The position numbers and the translations under genes are program-made. Source: Vogesella fluminis (GTDB taxonomy: Bacteria; Pseudomonadota; Gammaproteobacteria; Burkholderiales; Chromobacteriaceae). Taken from it: a stretch of 64,000 nt of DNA. The notes under the pieces are model-generated. The model was not told where the DNA came from. It worked only from the letters and a program-made list of their open reading frames with translations, and did no database searches. The number at the start of each line of letters is the position of its first letter. The stretch's first letter is position 1. The stretch spans positions 19,253 to 83,252 of the forward strand of contig NZ_BMYP01000012.1 of the NCBI RefSeq assembly GCF_014652335.1, in the 5' to 3' direction. Positions 27,722 through 38,290 of this stretch are shown here, in pieces.

Positions 27722-28291
27722 TCAGGCGCGGGGCACGATCTGCTCCACCCTGCCATCCAGCGCCATCAGGTAGCTCTCCACCTGCAACTGCGGGTGCTTT
27801 TGCAGGATCGCCTTGCGCAGCGCCATCAGCGTCTCGGCGTGGACGCGGGTTTCCTGCTCCGGCATCTTGCCGAAGTCCTCGCCCAGCACCACCTTGTAGG
27901 CGCCGCAATCGCGATGATCCAGCACCATCACCCTCTTGATGTGATGCAGGCTGATGGCGACGTCGAGGTGCTCCCAGAACGCGGCATTCCACGCCGGAAA
28001 CTTGCTGGTGAGCGCGCCGAGCGAGGCGCCGGCCAGCACGATGTGGTCGTATTTCTCCCTCATGCCCTTGCCGGCCATGAAGCGCTCGGTGTCGTCGACC
28101 AGCCGGTAGTCCATGCACGACAGCAGCAAGGCCTCGGTGCCGCCGGCAGCGTGCGCGGTGCGCGGCAAGAAGCTGCCCAGCAGCGCCGCGGCGCCGCCCA
28201 TGGCGGCCAGTTTCACGAACTGGCGCCGGCCGATCGGCCGCACCGCACTGCCGTGGCAGTCAGCCACCGGCCACTGTTGCAATTGGCACAT
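27722..28291 (-). CDS. Tat-exported beta-carbonic-anhydrase-like protein
   Basis: A 189-residue protein with a twin-arginine signal (RRQFVKLAAMGGAAALLGSF, about residues 22-41) and cleavage near AHA. The mature part shows the zinc-site pattern of beta-carbonic anhydrases: SCMDYR (Cys plus the Asp-Arg dyad, about residue 59) and HRDCGAYK (His and Cys, about 125). It is shorter than a classic enzyme. A periplasmic role in CO2/bicarbonate chemistry is inferred. The yjdM-like gene lies 54 bases upstream on the same strand. Confidence 0.75.
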   Translation of the reverse strand: MCQLQQWPVADCHGSAVRPIGRRQFVKLAAMGGAAALLGSFLPRTAHAAGGTEALLLSCMDYRLVDDTERFMAGKGMREKYDHIVLAGASLGALTSKFPAWNAAFWEHLDVAISLHHIKRVMVLDHRDCGAYKVVLGEDFGKMPEQETRVHAETLMALRKAILQKHPQLQVESYLMALDGRVEQIVPRA

Positions 28292-28345
28292 CAGGTTTCC
28301 TCCCTTGCGTGTTTTGCCCTGCCATCACGGTTGCTGAACGGCGGC

Positions 28346-28690
28346 TCAGGCTTTCTTGACGAATTCCGACTTCAGCTGCATCGCGCCAATGCCGTCGATC
28401 TTGCAGTCGATATCGTGATCGCCGTCGACCAGGCGGATGCTCTTCACCTTGGTGCCGACCTTGACCACCAGCGATGAACCCTTGACCTTCAGGTCCTTGA
28501 TCACGGTGACGCTGTCGCCGTCCTGCAGCACGTTGCCGTTGGCATCGCGCACCACGCGCTGCGGTTCGGCCTCTTCCGTTGCCGCGGCATCGGCAGACCA
28601 TTCATGGGCGCACTCGGGACAGACCAGCTGGCTGCCGTCCTGGTAGGTGAATTCCGAGCTGCACTGCGGGCATTTGGGCAAATTAGTCAT
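28346..28690 (-). CDS. PhnA/YjdM family zinc-ribbon protein
   Basis: A 114-residue cytoplasmic protein with an N-terminal zinc ribbon (CPQC near residue 8 and CPEC near 24) and the PhnA domain [25 protein letters not shown]. Despite the family's old alkylphosphonate-uptake annotation its role is unclear, and there are no phn operon genes adjacent. Full length for the family. The 295 bases to fadH hold a promoter with a palindromic operator. Confidence 0.9.
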   Translation of the reverse strand: MTNLPKCPQCSSEFTYQDGSQLVCPECAHEWSADAAATEEAEPQRVVRDANGNVLQDGDSVTVIKDLKVKGSSLVVKVGTKVKSIRLVDGDHDIDCKIDGIGAMQLKSEFVKKA

Positions 28691-28864
28691 GCGTTACCTT
28701 GAATATTCTGAAATATGGCATGTGCACCGGCGACCATGAGGTGCAAGCGGTGCAGTTTGACGAAGCCGTATTATCCGCCAGCCACCACCGTTTTCGCCAG
28801 CAGAAGACACGGCCCTGCCCCCGGCCCTGGCCGGAGCGTTCCGCACCGGCGGCAGATGGCAGGT

Positions 28865-28893
28865 TTGACAACTTACTGATCAGTAAGTATCTT
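28865..28893 (+). promoter_or_regulatory. fadH promoter covered by a palindromic operator
   Basis: TTGACA (28865-28870) is spaced 17 bases from TATCTT (28888-28893). The whole spacer is part of a perfect 18-bp palindrome, ACTTACTGATCAGTAAGT (28871-28888). A repressor dimer binding there would block RNA polymerase. The shape suits a TetR-family repressor, but no such gene is nearby. The fadH start is about 93 bases downstream. Confidence 0.75.
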
Positions 28894-28922
28894 CGCCAGC
28901 AAGGCTGACACACTACCAATAA

Positions 28923-31007
<2,085 letters not shown>

Positions 31008-31040
31008 CGACACGCCCGCCACGGCCCGCCACCGGGCGCT

Positions 31041-31070
31041 TGCGGCCAACCTTGCGCAAGGTTGGCCGCA
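31041..31070. repeat. 30-bp perfect palindrome of two motif copies after fadH
   Basis: Reverse core at 31042-31050 and forward core at 31061-31069 are joined by the self-complementary CTTGCGCAAG. The 30-bp sequence is a perfect palindrome starting 34 bases past the fadH stop. Confidence 0.9.
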
Positions 31071-31209
31071 GGGCCCGGGCCGGCGCCACCGCTCCGAGCC
31101 ATCCCGCAGACAGGGCGGATTTTGTACTTCGCTTGCGCCAGATCAGCTCCCGTCTTTTGCGCCTGCTGCATATTTGCTTCATCATGATCGCGGTGATCAA
31201 GGCACAATA

Positions 31210-31257
31210 ATTGCCCCGTCATGATGGCCGTACTGCCCGGCATCATGGCGGGGCAAT
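31210..31257 (+). promoter_or_regulatory. Leader hairpin upstream of the PhnD-like gene
   Basis: ATTGCCCCGTCATGATG (31210-31226) and CATCATGGCGGGGCAAT (31241-31257) form a 17-bp arm pair with one mismatch around a 14-base loop. It ends 18 bases before the start codon. No T-run follows, so it is unlike an intrinsic terminator; an mRNA leader structure or a protein-binding inverted repeat is possible. Confidence 0.6.
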
Positions 31258-31275
31258 ACTGATGAGAGTGGATGG

Positions 31276-32100
31276 ATGGCCAACAAACTACTGACTGCCG
31301 CCCTGTTGTGGCTGTGCCTGCTGGCAAGCGCGCACGCCGCACCCGCACTGGTGCTGGGTGTGGTGCCCTATATGTCGGCCCGCAAGCTGGCCACACTGTA
31401 CGAGCCATTACGCGCCGGACTGGAACGCAGCCTGCAGCAGCCGGTGACGCTGGAAAGCGCCGCCGACTACGGTTTTTTCCTCGAACGCACACGCCAGGGC
31501 CGCTACGACATCATCGCCACCTCACCCTACTTCGGCCGCCTGGCGCAGCAGGAGCAGGATTACCAGCCGCTGGCACGGCCACTGGCCGACCTGGAACCGC
31601 TGCTGGTGACCCGCCGTAACGGCATCCGCGAGCTGGCACAGCTGCGCGGCCAGACGGTATCGACCAGCGACCGCCTCGCCAACCTGACCCTGGCGGCACA
31701 GCGCTACCTGACCCAGGCCGGCTTTATCCCCGGCCAGCACCTCGTCATCCATCCGACCGGCAGCCATGCCAATTCGCTGGCGGCGCTGCTGGGCGGAGAA
31801 TCGGCCGCCGCCATCGTCTCGGTCAGCGCGCTGCACCAGCTGGGCGGCGATACCGGCAGCAAGATCCGTATCCTGGCGCGGCTGCCACACACCACGCCGC
31901 TGCTGTATCTTGGCCACAAGCGTCTTGGCAGCGCACGGCTGGCGCAGTTGCAGCAACGGCTGCTGGCCTTTGCCAACGACACGCCACAGGGGCGTGCCTT
32001 CAGCCGCGATCTCAATCACGGCGGCCTGCGCCCGGTCAGCGAGCAGGACATGCGCGTACTGGATCCTTACGTCCGCGACCTGAAAGGACTGCTGCAATAA
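31276..32100 (+). CDS. PhnD-like phosphate/phosphonate-type periplasmic binding protein
   Basis: A 274-residue exported protein with a signal peptide (residues 1-21, ending SAHA) and the PhnD/SBP-12 fold: LVLGVVPYMSARKLATLYEPL, then YDIIATSPYFGRLAQQE and RGQTVSTSDRLANLTL. No ABC permease or ATPase accompanies it. Its stop codon overlaps the ATG of the GGDEF-EAL sensor (TAATG), so the two are co-translated. This suggests a ligand-binding input to c-di-GMP signalling rather than transport. Confidence 0.85.
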   Translation: MANKLLTAALLWLCLLASAHAAPALVLGVVPYMSARKLATLYEPLRAGLERSLQQPVTLESAADYGFFLERTRQGRYDIIATSPYFGRLAQQEQDYQPLARPLADLEPLLVTRRNGIRELAQLRGQTVSTSDRLANLTLAAQRYLTQAGFIPGQHLVIHPTGSHANSLAALLGGESAAAIVSVSALHQLGGDTGSKIRILARLPHTTPLLYLGHKRLGSARLAQLQQRLLAFANDTPQGRAFSRDLNHGGLRPVSEQDMRVLDPYVRDLKGLLQ

Positions 32101-35100
32101 TGCGTCTGCCGCTGCGCCCCCGTTCGCTGAAATGGGCCATCATCCCGGTGCTGCTGCTGATCCAGCTGCTGGTCTTTGCCGGCATCGCCTGGCAAAGTGC
32201 ACGCGTGCTGCAGGACATGGCGGTAGAGCAGGCTCAGCTGCGCAGCCGCAGCCTGCACAGCGAGCTGCAGGCGGCATTGATCGCGCCGCTGCTGGAGCGC
32301 GACTTCAGCACGCTGCAGGAAATCGCCGGTGAACTGAGCCATGGCGGCGACATCGCCTACCTGATCATCCGCGATTCCAGCGGCAAGGAGCTGGCCCGCG
32401 CCGGCCTTGCCGACGGTTTGCAGCCGCAGCCGGACCGCTCGCTGCCGGACAGCGACGACGACATACTCGACATCCGCCTGCAAATAAGCCAGGGCCAGGT
32501 CCAGGCCGGCCTGCGCCAGAGCGAATCCAGCCAGATGCTGTACGGCCTGGCGCAACGCACCGGGCCGCTGATCGTCGCCGGCATCATCCTCGCCACCGGC
32601 TGGATGATCTGGGTCACGCTGTGGCTGAGCCGGCGGCTGCAATGCCTCACCCTCGCCGCCGAATCGCTGGGGCAGGGCCAGCTGCTGACACGGGCGCCGG
32701 AAAGCGAACACGACGAAATCGGCCGCCTCGGCGCCGCCTTCAACCGCATGGCGGCGGCGGTGCAATCCGCCGACGAGCACTGGGCCAAGGGCCAGCGTTT
32801 TGCCGACATGCTGCTGATGGCAATTCCGATCCCGATGTTCTACAAGGACGTGCAGGGACGCTTCCTCGGCTGCAACGCCGCCTTCACCCGCGTCACCGGC
32901 TACAGCCGCATCGACATCCGCGGCAAGACCCCGGCCGAGCTGTGGCCGGCCGACATCGCCGCGGTGCACTGCCTGCATGACGCCGAGCTGCTCGCCGGCC
33001 AGCCACACCTCGACTACCAGGCCAGCATCGTCACCCCGCGCCAGCAGCGCCGCGAGGTGATCCTGACCAAGGACGTGTTCTACGACGACTATGGCGACAT
33101 CGCCGGCATCATCGGCGCCTGGAACGACATCACCGAGCAGACCCGTGCCGAAGAGCGGCTGCGGCTGCTGGCCGGCGTATTCAAGCATTCCCACGACGGC
33201 ATCATCATTGCCGATGCCCGCGGCCGGCTGCTGGATGTCAACCGCGCCTGCTGCAGCATCACCGGCTACGAACGCGACGAGTTGATCGGCCACACCCCGC
33301 GCAAGCTGCAGTCGGCACGCCACGACTCGGTGTTCTACCTCGCCATGCGCGACAAGCTGCAAAGCAGCGGCCACTGGCAGGGCGAGATCTGGAACCGGCG
33401 CAAGGACGGCGAGGTGGCGCCGCTGCTGCTGTCGGTATCGGTGATCCACGACCACTCCGGCAATGTGCGCCACTACATTGCGGTGTTCGCCGACATCACG
33501 GTAATGAAGGCGCAGGAAAACCGTCTGTCGCAGATGGCGCACCACGACCCGCTCACCCAGCTGCCCAATCGCGTGCTGCTGGCCGACCGCATGAAAATGG
33601 CCATCGCCCAGGCCCGGCACAGTGGCCACTGGCTGGCGATCTGCTTCATGGATCTGGACGGTTTCAAGGCAGTCAACGACCACCATGGCCACGAAATCGG
33701 CGACCGCCTGCTGGTGCAGGTTTCCGAGCGGCTGCAGCACACGCTGCAGGGTGGCGATACCCTGGCGCGGCTGGGCGGCGACGAATTCGTGCTGTTGCTG
33801 TCCGGCCTGCCCGACCTGCAGACCTGCCACCACAATCTGCAACGGATACTGGACACCGTCGCCCTGCCGGTGCTGCTGGGCGACATCCACATCAAGATCT
33901 CGGCCAGCATCGGTGTCACGCTCTATCCGCAGGACGAGCAGGACCCGGACACCCTGCTGCGCCATGCCGACCAGGCGATGTACCAGGCCAAGGAAAAGGG
34001 CCGCAACGGCTACCAGATCTTCGATGCCGAGCACGACCGCCAGAGCCGCTCCCGCCAGGAAGGGCTGGAACGGCTGGCGCAGGCACTGCGGCACGGCGAG
34101 CTGTGCCTGTTCTACCAACCCAAGGTCAATATGCGCGACGGCAGCGTGGTCGGCGCCGAGGCGCTGATGCGCTGGCAGCACCCGGAACGGGGGCTGCTGA
34201 CCCCGGCCCACTTCCTCGCCGATGCCGAGGGCAGCGCGCTGGACATCGCGCTCGGCGAATGGGTGATCCGCAGTGCGCTGGCGCAGATGCAGGCCTGGCA
34301 GGCACAAGGCATGACGCTGCCGGTCAGCGTCAACATCTCGGCCCATCACCTGCAGCAGGATGATTTTGCCGAACGGCTGGCGGCGCTGCTGGCAGAATAC
34401 CCGGCACTGCCGGCCGGGATGCTGGAAATCGAGGTGCTGGAAAGCACCGCGCTGAAGGACATTACCCGCGTCGGCGCACTGATGACCACCTGCCGCGAGC
34501 TGGGAGTAGAGTTCTCGCTCGACGACTTCGGCACCGGCTACTCCTCGCTGCTGTACCTGAAGCGACTGCCAGCCGGCAAGCTGAAGATCGACCAGTCCTT
34601 CATCCGCGACATGCACGAGGATGGCGACGACCTCGCCATCGTGCAGGGCATCATCGGCCTGTCGGAGGCGTTCTGCCGCTCGGTAGTGGCCGAAGGCGTG
34701 GAAAGCATCGAGCATGGCAGCCTGCTCTTGCACATCGGCTGCGATCATGCACAGGGCTTCGGCATCGCGCGCCCGATGCCGGCAGACGCGCTGCCGGGCT
34801 GGGCACAGCAATGGCGTGGCGCCGCCGCCTGGCAGCTGGCCAGCAAGCGGCGCTGGACCGGTGACGACACCCGGCTGTTCAACCTGGAGCTGGCGCACCG
34901 CCAGGCCAGCAACCGCCTGATCGGCTGGCTACGGCACGAATCGCGCGAGCTGCTGCCGCAGCAGGAGCACGGCAACGGCTACCGCGATTTCGACAACTGG
35001 TACCACGGTGCCGGCAGCGCCTACTTCGGCCAGCACCCGCTGTATCACCGCATCGGCCAGCTGCACCAGCAGCTGTACACCCTCAACGAGCGGGTACTGA

Positions 35101-35252
35101 CCTGGCACCAGTTCGAATTGCCGGACGCCGATGAACACACCGTAACGCAGCTGCAGCAACTGCGCGACGAATTGCAGCAGCAGGTACGCCGGCTGCTGGA
35201 TGTGCCAGCCACCGCCGCGGCGGCAAGGAGCGCCGCCGAGGCGTTATCCTGA
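32100..35252 (+). CDS. Membrane GGDEF-EAL sensor with HAMP, two PAS and a C-terminal CZB-like region
   Basis: A 1050-residue inner membrane protein. Membrane helices at about 13-32 and 156-175 flank a periplasmic region; HAMP (about 178-228), two PAS domains (about 235-345 and 352-470), GGDEF (about 475-640, intact LGGDEF near 558) and EAL (about 655-895, EALMRW, DDFGTGYSS, VVAEGVE intact). The C-terminal tail (about 915-1030) has LELAHRQASNRLIGWL and HPLYHRIGQLHQQLY, resembling the CZB zinc-sensing domain, although its usual Cys is not evident. Both catalytic domains appear competent. Confidence 0.9.
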   Translation: MRLPLRPRSLKWAIIPVLLLIQLLVFAGIAWQSARVLQDMAVEQAQLRSRSLHSELQAALIAPLLERDFSTLQEIAGELSHGGDIAYLIIRDSSGKELARAGLADGLQPQPDRSLPDSDDDILDIRLQISQGQVQAGLRQSESSQMLYGLAQRTGPLIVAGIILATGWMIWVTLWLSRRLQCLTLAAESLGQGQLLTRAPESEHDEIGRLGAAFNRMAAAVQSADEHWAKGQRFADMLLMAIPIPMFYKDVQGRFLGCNAAFTRVTGYSRIDIRGKTPAELWPADIAAVHCLHDAELLAGQPHLDYQASIVTPRQQRREVILTKDVFYDDYGDIAGIIGAWNDITEQTRAEERLRLLAGVFKHSHDGIIIADARGRLLDVNRACCSITGYERDELIGHTPRKLQSARHDSVFYLAMRDKLQSSGHWQGEIWNRRKDGEVAPLLLSVSVIHDHSGNVRHYIAVFADITVMKAQENRLSQMAHHDPLTQLPNRVLLADRMKMAIAQARHSGHWLAICFMDLDGFKAVNDHHGHEIGDRLLVQVSERLQHTLQGGDTLARLGGDEFVLLLSGLPDLQTCHHNLQRILDTVALPVLLGDIHIKISASIGVTLYPQDEQDPDTLLRHADQAMYQAKEKGRNGYQIFDAEHDRQSRSRQEGLERLAQALRHGELCLFYQPKVNMRDGSVVGAEALMRWQHPERGLLTPAHFLADAEGSALDIALGEWVIRSALAQMQAWQAQGMTLPVSVNISAHHLQQDDFAERLAALLAEYPALPAGMLEIEVLESTALKDITRVGALMTTCRELGVEFSLDDFGTGYSSLLYLKRLPAGKLKIDQSFIRDMHEDGDDLAIVQGIIGLSEAFCRSVVAEGVESIEHGSLLLHIGCDHAQGFGIARPMPADALPGWAQQWRGAAAWQLASKRRWTGDDTRLFNLELAHRQASNRLIGWLRHESRELLPQQEHGNGYRDFDNWYHGAGSAYFGQHPLYHRIGQLHQQLYTLNERVLTWHQFELPDADEHTVTQLQQLRDELQQQVRRLLDVPATAAAARSAAEALS

Positions 35253-35256
35253 GTGG

Positions 35257-35270
35257 AAGGTTGGCCGCAA
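35257..35270 (+). repeat. Single motif copy after the GGDEF-EAL gene
   Basis: AAGGTTGGCCGCAA (core 35260-35268) in the 23-base gap between the convergent GGDEF-EAL and tlpA-like genes. Confidence 0.75.
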
Positions 35271-35275
35271 CGCCA

Positions 35276-35758
35276 TCAGCGCAGCGGCAGTGCCTTCATC
35301 AGCTCCGCCTCGCTCAGCAGCCCGGCAACACGCGTCAGCGGCCGGCCCTGCTCGTCCAGTACCACGGTAAACGGCAGCCCGCCGCTGCGGTTGCCCAGCG
35401 CGCGCATCAGTGCGATGCCCTCGCCGTCGCTCATCAGCACCGGATAGCTGACCGGCAGCTGCTTCAGGTACGCCGTCACCGCGCCCGGCTGGTCCAGCGC
35501 GATGCCGACGAAGCGCACCTGGCGTGCGGCCAACCTTGGCGCCAGCGCCGACAAGAGCGGCATTTCCTTGCGGCACGGCGCACACCAGGTGGCCCAGAAA
35601 TTCACCACCGTGGTCTTGCCCTGGTAGCGGGCAAACACGGCCGGCTTGCCGTTCAGCCCGGTCAGCACCGCGCCGTCCAGCAGGCTCCCGGCCAGGGCAG
35701 ACAGCGGCGTCAGCAACAGGCCGGCCAGCAGGCGACATGAAAGCATGTTTTTTAACAT
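35276..35758 (-). CDS. TlpA-like periplasmic thioredoxin
   Basis: A 160-residue exported thioredoxin-fold protein. Signal peptide (about 1-23, LLAGLLLTPLSALA), active site CAPC in VVNFWATWCAPCRKEMPLL (about residue 55) and the cis-proline region SGGLPFTVVLDEQG. The ATG at 35758 (MLKNMLSC) is preferred to upstream in-frame starts. It is convergent with the GGDEF-EAL gene. A reverse motif copy lies inside at 35526. Confidence 0.9.
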   Translation of the reverse strand: MLKNMLSCRLLAGLLLTPLSALAGSLLDGAVLTGLNGKPAVFARYQGKTTVVNFWATWCAPCRKEMPLLSALAPRLAARQVRFVGIALDQPGAVTAYLKQLPVSYPVLMSDGEGIALMRALGNRSGGLPFTVVLDEQGRPLTRVAGLLSEAELMKALPLR

Positions 35759-35880
35759 CAGTTTATTCCGGAGCAATGCGTCAGATGGCGTTAGATCGCC
35801 GCCAGACGCCACAGTTCACTGCGATACGGCCACCGCTTCGTGCTAGAATGGTCGATTCCTCATCAGTTTACGCGCGAGCC

Positions 35881-36825
35881 ATGTCCATTCTCGTCTGCGG
35901 GGCGCTTGCCTACGATACGCTGTTCCATTTCGAAGACCGCTTCGACAACCATATTCTGCCCGATCAGCTGCACAAGATCTCGACCACCTTCAAGGTGCCG
36001 ACCATGCGTCGCGAGTTCGGCGGCCCGGCCGGCAACATCGCCTACAGCCTGTGCCTGCTCGGCGAGACGCCGCTGGTGATGGGCGCGGTGGGCGAGGACT
36101 TCGAGCCCTACCGCCAGCACCTGAAACGCGCCGGCGTCGATGACCGCTTCATCCGCACCATCCGCGGCCAGTACACCTCGCAGTGCTTCGGTATCGCCGA
36201 CAGGGACGGCAACCAGCTGATGGCCTTCCATCCCGGTGCGATGGACCACGCCACCGTCAACCACATCGCCGACGTGCCACAGCGCATCGAGGTGGCGATT
36301 GTATCGCCTGGCGGCCACGCCGCCTTCCTGCAGCACACCCGTGAGCTGCACGCGGCCGGCATCCCCTTCATCTTCGACCCCGGCCAGGAGCTGCCGCTGT
36401 TGTCGCGCGACGAGCTGAACGAGATCGTGGAGCTGGCCAGCTATGTGGCGATCAACGACTACGAGAGCGAGCTGATGCGCGAACGCGCCGGGCTGCCGGT
36501 GGAGGTGCTGGCCGGCAAGGTCGAGGCGCTGATCGTCACCCGCGGCTCCAAGGGCGCCGAGATCTACGCCGACGACACCATCCACCTGATTCCGCGGGTG
36601 CAGATGCCGATCAAGCCGCTGGACCCGATGGGCTGCGGCGACGCCTTCCGCGCCGGCCTGCTGTACGGCATCAAGCAGGGGCTGGACTGGAAAACCACCG
36701 GCCGCCTCGCCAACGTCATCGGCGCGATCAAGGTCACCAGCCACGGCCCGCAGAACCACTTTTTCGACTGGGAAAAACTGCGCGCGCTGTACCAGCAGGC
36801 CTATGACGAACCGTGGCCGCTGTAA
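35881..36825 (+). CDS. PfkB family carbohydrate/adenosine kinase
   Basis: Ribokinase-fold sugar or nucleoside kinase of 314 residues. The N-terminal family region MSILVCGALAYDTLFHF and the substrate loop EFGGPAGNIAYSL are present. The catalytic signature DPMGCGDAFRAGLLYG (about residue 252) carries the base Asp. The enzyme most resembles adenosine-kinase-type PfkB proteins of betaproteobacteria, so the exact substrate is uncertain. The ATG at 35881 gives the clean family start. Terminator-like hairpin follows. Confidence 0.85.
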   Translation: MSILVCGALAYDTLFHFEDRFDNHILPDQLHKISTTFKVPTMRREFGGPAGNIAYSLCLLGETPLVMGAVGEDFEPYRQHLKRAGVDDRFIRTIRGQYTSQCFGIADRDGNQLMAFHPGAMDHATVNHIADVPQRIEVAIVSPGGHAAFLQHTRELHAAGIPFIFDPGQELPLLSRDELNEIVELASYVAINDYESELMRERAGLPVEVLAGKVEALIVTRGSKGAEIYADDTIHLIPRVQMPIKPLDPMGCGDAFRAGLLYGIKQGLDWKTTGRLANVIGAIKVTSHGPQNHFFDWEKLRALYQQAYDEPWPL

Positions 36826-36867
36826 GCCGCCAGCACTAAACAGCCGCGGCCAGCATCAGTACGCACA

Positions 36868-36908
36868 CAGGCCGGCAACTGTCGCAGACCGCGACATTTG
36901 CCGGCCTG
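36868..36908. terminator. Hairpin after the PfkB kinase gene
   Basis: CAGGCCGGCAA...GTCGC pairs with GCGAC...TTGCCGGCCTG across 41 bases with a small internal mismatch. It lies 43 bases past the stop, in a 174-base gap before gshA. The T-run is weak. The rest of this gap shows nothing I can identify. Confidence 0.6.
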
Positions 36909-36999
36909 TTGCCGTTGCGACTTGAATAAGGCATACCACGACCCCACCATCCTGCAGTTAAACTGACACTCATTCGATTGACGGGCAAGAGGGGGATTC

Positions 37000-38283
37000 A
37001 TGACTGTACCGCACCTGACCACGGCACTCACCGGACCGTTACTGGAACTGGAGAGCCGCATCCTGGCGGCACAGCCGCACATCGAACACTGGTTCCGCAA
37101 GCAGTGGAACAATCATGCCGCCCCGTTCTACGGCTCGGTGGACCTGCGCAACAGCGGTTTCAAGCTGGCGCCGGTGGACATGAACCTCTTTCCCGGCGGT
37201 TTCAACAACCTGAATCCGGACTTCCTGCCGCTGGCGGTGCAGGCGGCGCAGAGCGCGGTGGAACGCGCCTGCCCCGAGGCGAAGAGCATCCTGCTGATCC
37301 CGGAAAACCACACCCGCAACAGCTACTACCTGCAGAACGTGGCCAGCCTTGTACACATCTTCGAGCAGGCCGGACTGAAGGTGCGCCTGGGCTCGTTGAA
37401 CCCGGAAATCACCGCACCGACGCAGCTGACCGCCGCGGGTGGCGACATCATCACCGTCGAGCCGCTGCAGCGGCGCGGCAACCGCGTGGTGCTGGCCGAC
37501 GGCTTCAGTCCCTGCATCGTGCTGCTCAACAACGACCTCTCCGCCGGCCTGCCCGACATCCTGAAGAACATCGAACAGAACCTGCTGCCACCGCTGCACG
37601 CCGGCTGGGCGGTGCGGCGCAAGACCAAGCACTTTGCCGCCTACGACAAGGTGGTCGCCGACTTCGCGCAGATGCTGTCGATCGACCCGTGGCTGATCAA
37701 CCCCTACTTCTTCGCCGCCAAGGGCCTCGACTTCCAGTCGCGCCAGGGCGAGGACACGCTGGCCGAGCTGGTGGAACAGATGCTGGAAAAAATCCGCGTC
37801 AAGTACCGCGAGTACGGCATCAGCCACGAGCCCTACGTGATCGTGAAGGCCGACGCCGGCACCTACGGCATGGGTATCATGAGCGTGAAGAGCGGCGACG
37901 AGGTCCGCGGCCTCAACCGCAAGGCGCGCAACAAGATGGCGGTGGTGAAGGAAGGGCTGGAAGTATCCGAAGTCATCGTGCAGGAAGGGGTGTACACCTT
38001 CGAATGCGTCAACGACGGCGTCGCCGAGCCGGTGGTGTACATGATGGACCGCTACGTGATCGGCGGCTTCTACCGCGTGCACACCGGGCGCGGTATCGAC
38101 GAAAACCTCAACGCCCCCGGCATGCAGTTCGTGCCGCTGTCGTTCGAACAGCACTGCCTGCCAGACCACAAGGCGGCGCCGAATGACGCCCCCAACCGCT
38201 TCTACGCCTACGGCGTGATCGCACGGCTGGCGATGCTGGCCGCCGCGCTGGAGCTGGAAGACACCGACCCCGACGCCGAGTGA
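37000..38283 (+). CDS. gshA: Glutamate-cysteine ligase, proteobacterial (Acidithiobacillus-type) family
   Basis: First enzyme of glutathione synthesis, joining glutamate and cysteine with ATP. The 427-residue product fits the GshA family distinct from the E. coli enzyme: it opens with [18 protein letters not shown] and contains [33 protein letters not shown], and [19 protein letters not shown] strong ribosome site (AGAGGGGG) precedes the ATG. It is 7 bases before gshB, so the two glutathione enzymes form an operon. Confidence 0.9.
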   Translation: MTVPHLTTALTGPLLELESRILAAQPHIEHWFRKQWNNHAAPFYGSVDLRNSGFKLAPVDMNLFPGGFNNLNPDFLPLAVQAAQSAVERACPEAKSILLIPENHTRNSYYLQNVASLVHIFEQAGLKVRLGSLNPEITAPTQLTAAGGDIITVEPLQRRGNRVVLADGFSPCIVLLNNDLSAGLPDILKNIEQNLLPPLHAGWAVRRKTKHFAAYDKVVADFAQMLSIDPWLINPYFFAAKGLDFQSRQGEDTLAELVEQMLEKIRVKYREYGISHEPYVIVKADAGTYGMGIMSVKSGDEVRGLNRKARNKMAVVKEGLEVSEVIVQEGVYTFECVNDGVAEPVVYMMDRYVIGGFYRVHTGRGIDENLNAPGMQFVPLSFEQHCLPDHKAAPNDAPNRFYAYGVIARLAMLAAALELEDTDPDAE

Positions 38284-38290
38284 GGCCCGT

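Noticed and set aside
32067..34898. 943-codon minus-strand frame opposite the GGDEF-EAL gene
   Set aside because: His/Gln/Val-rich composition with no recognisable domain; the plus-strand frame carries complete HAMP, PAS, GGDEF and EAL motifs.
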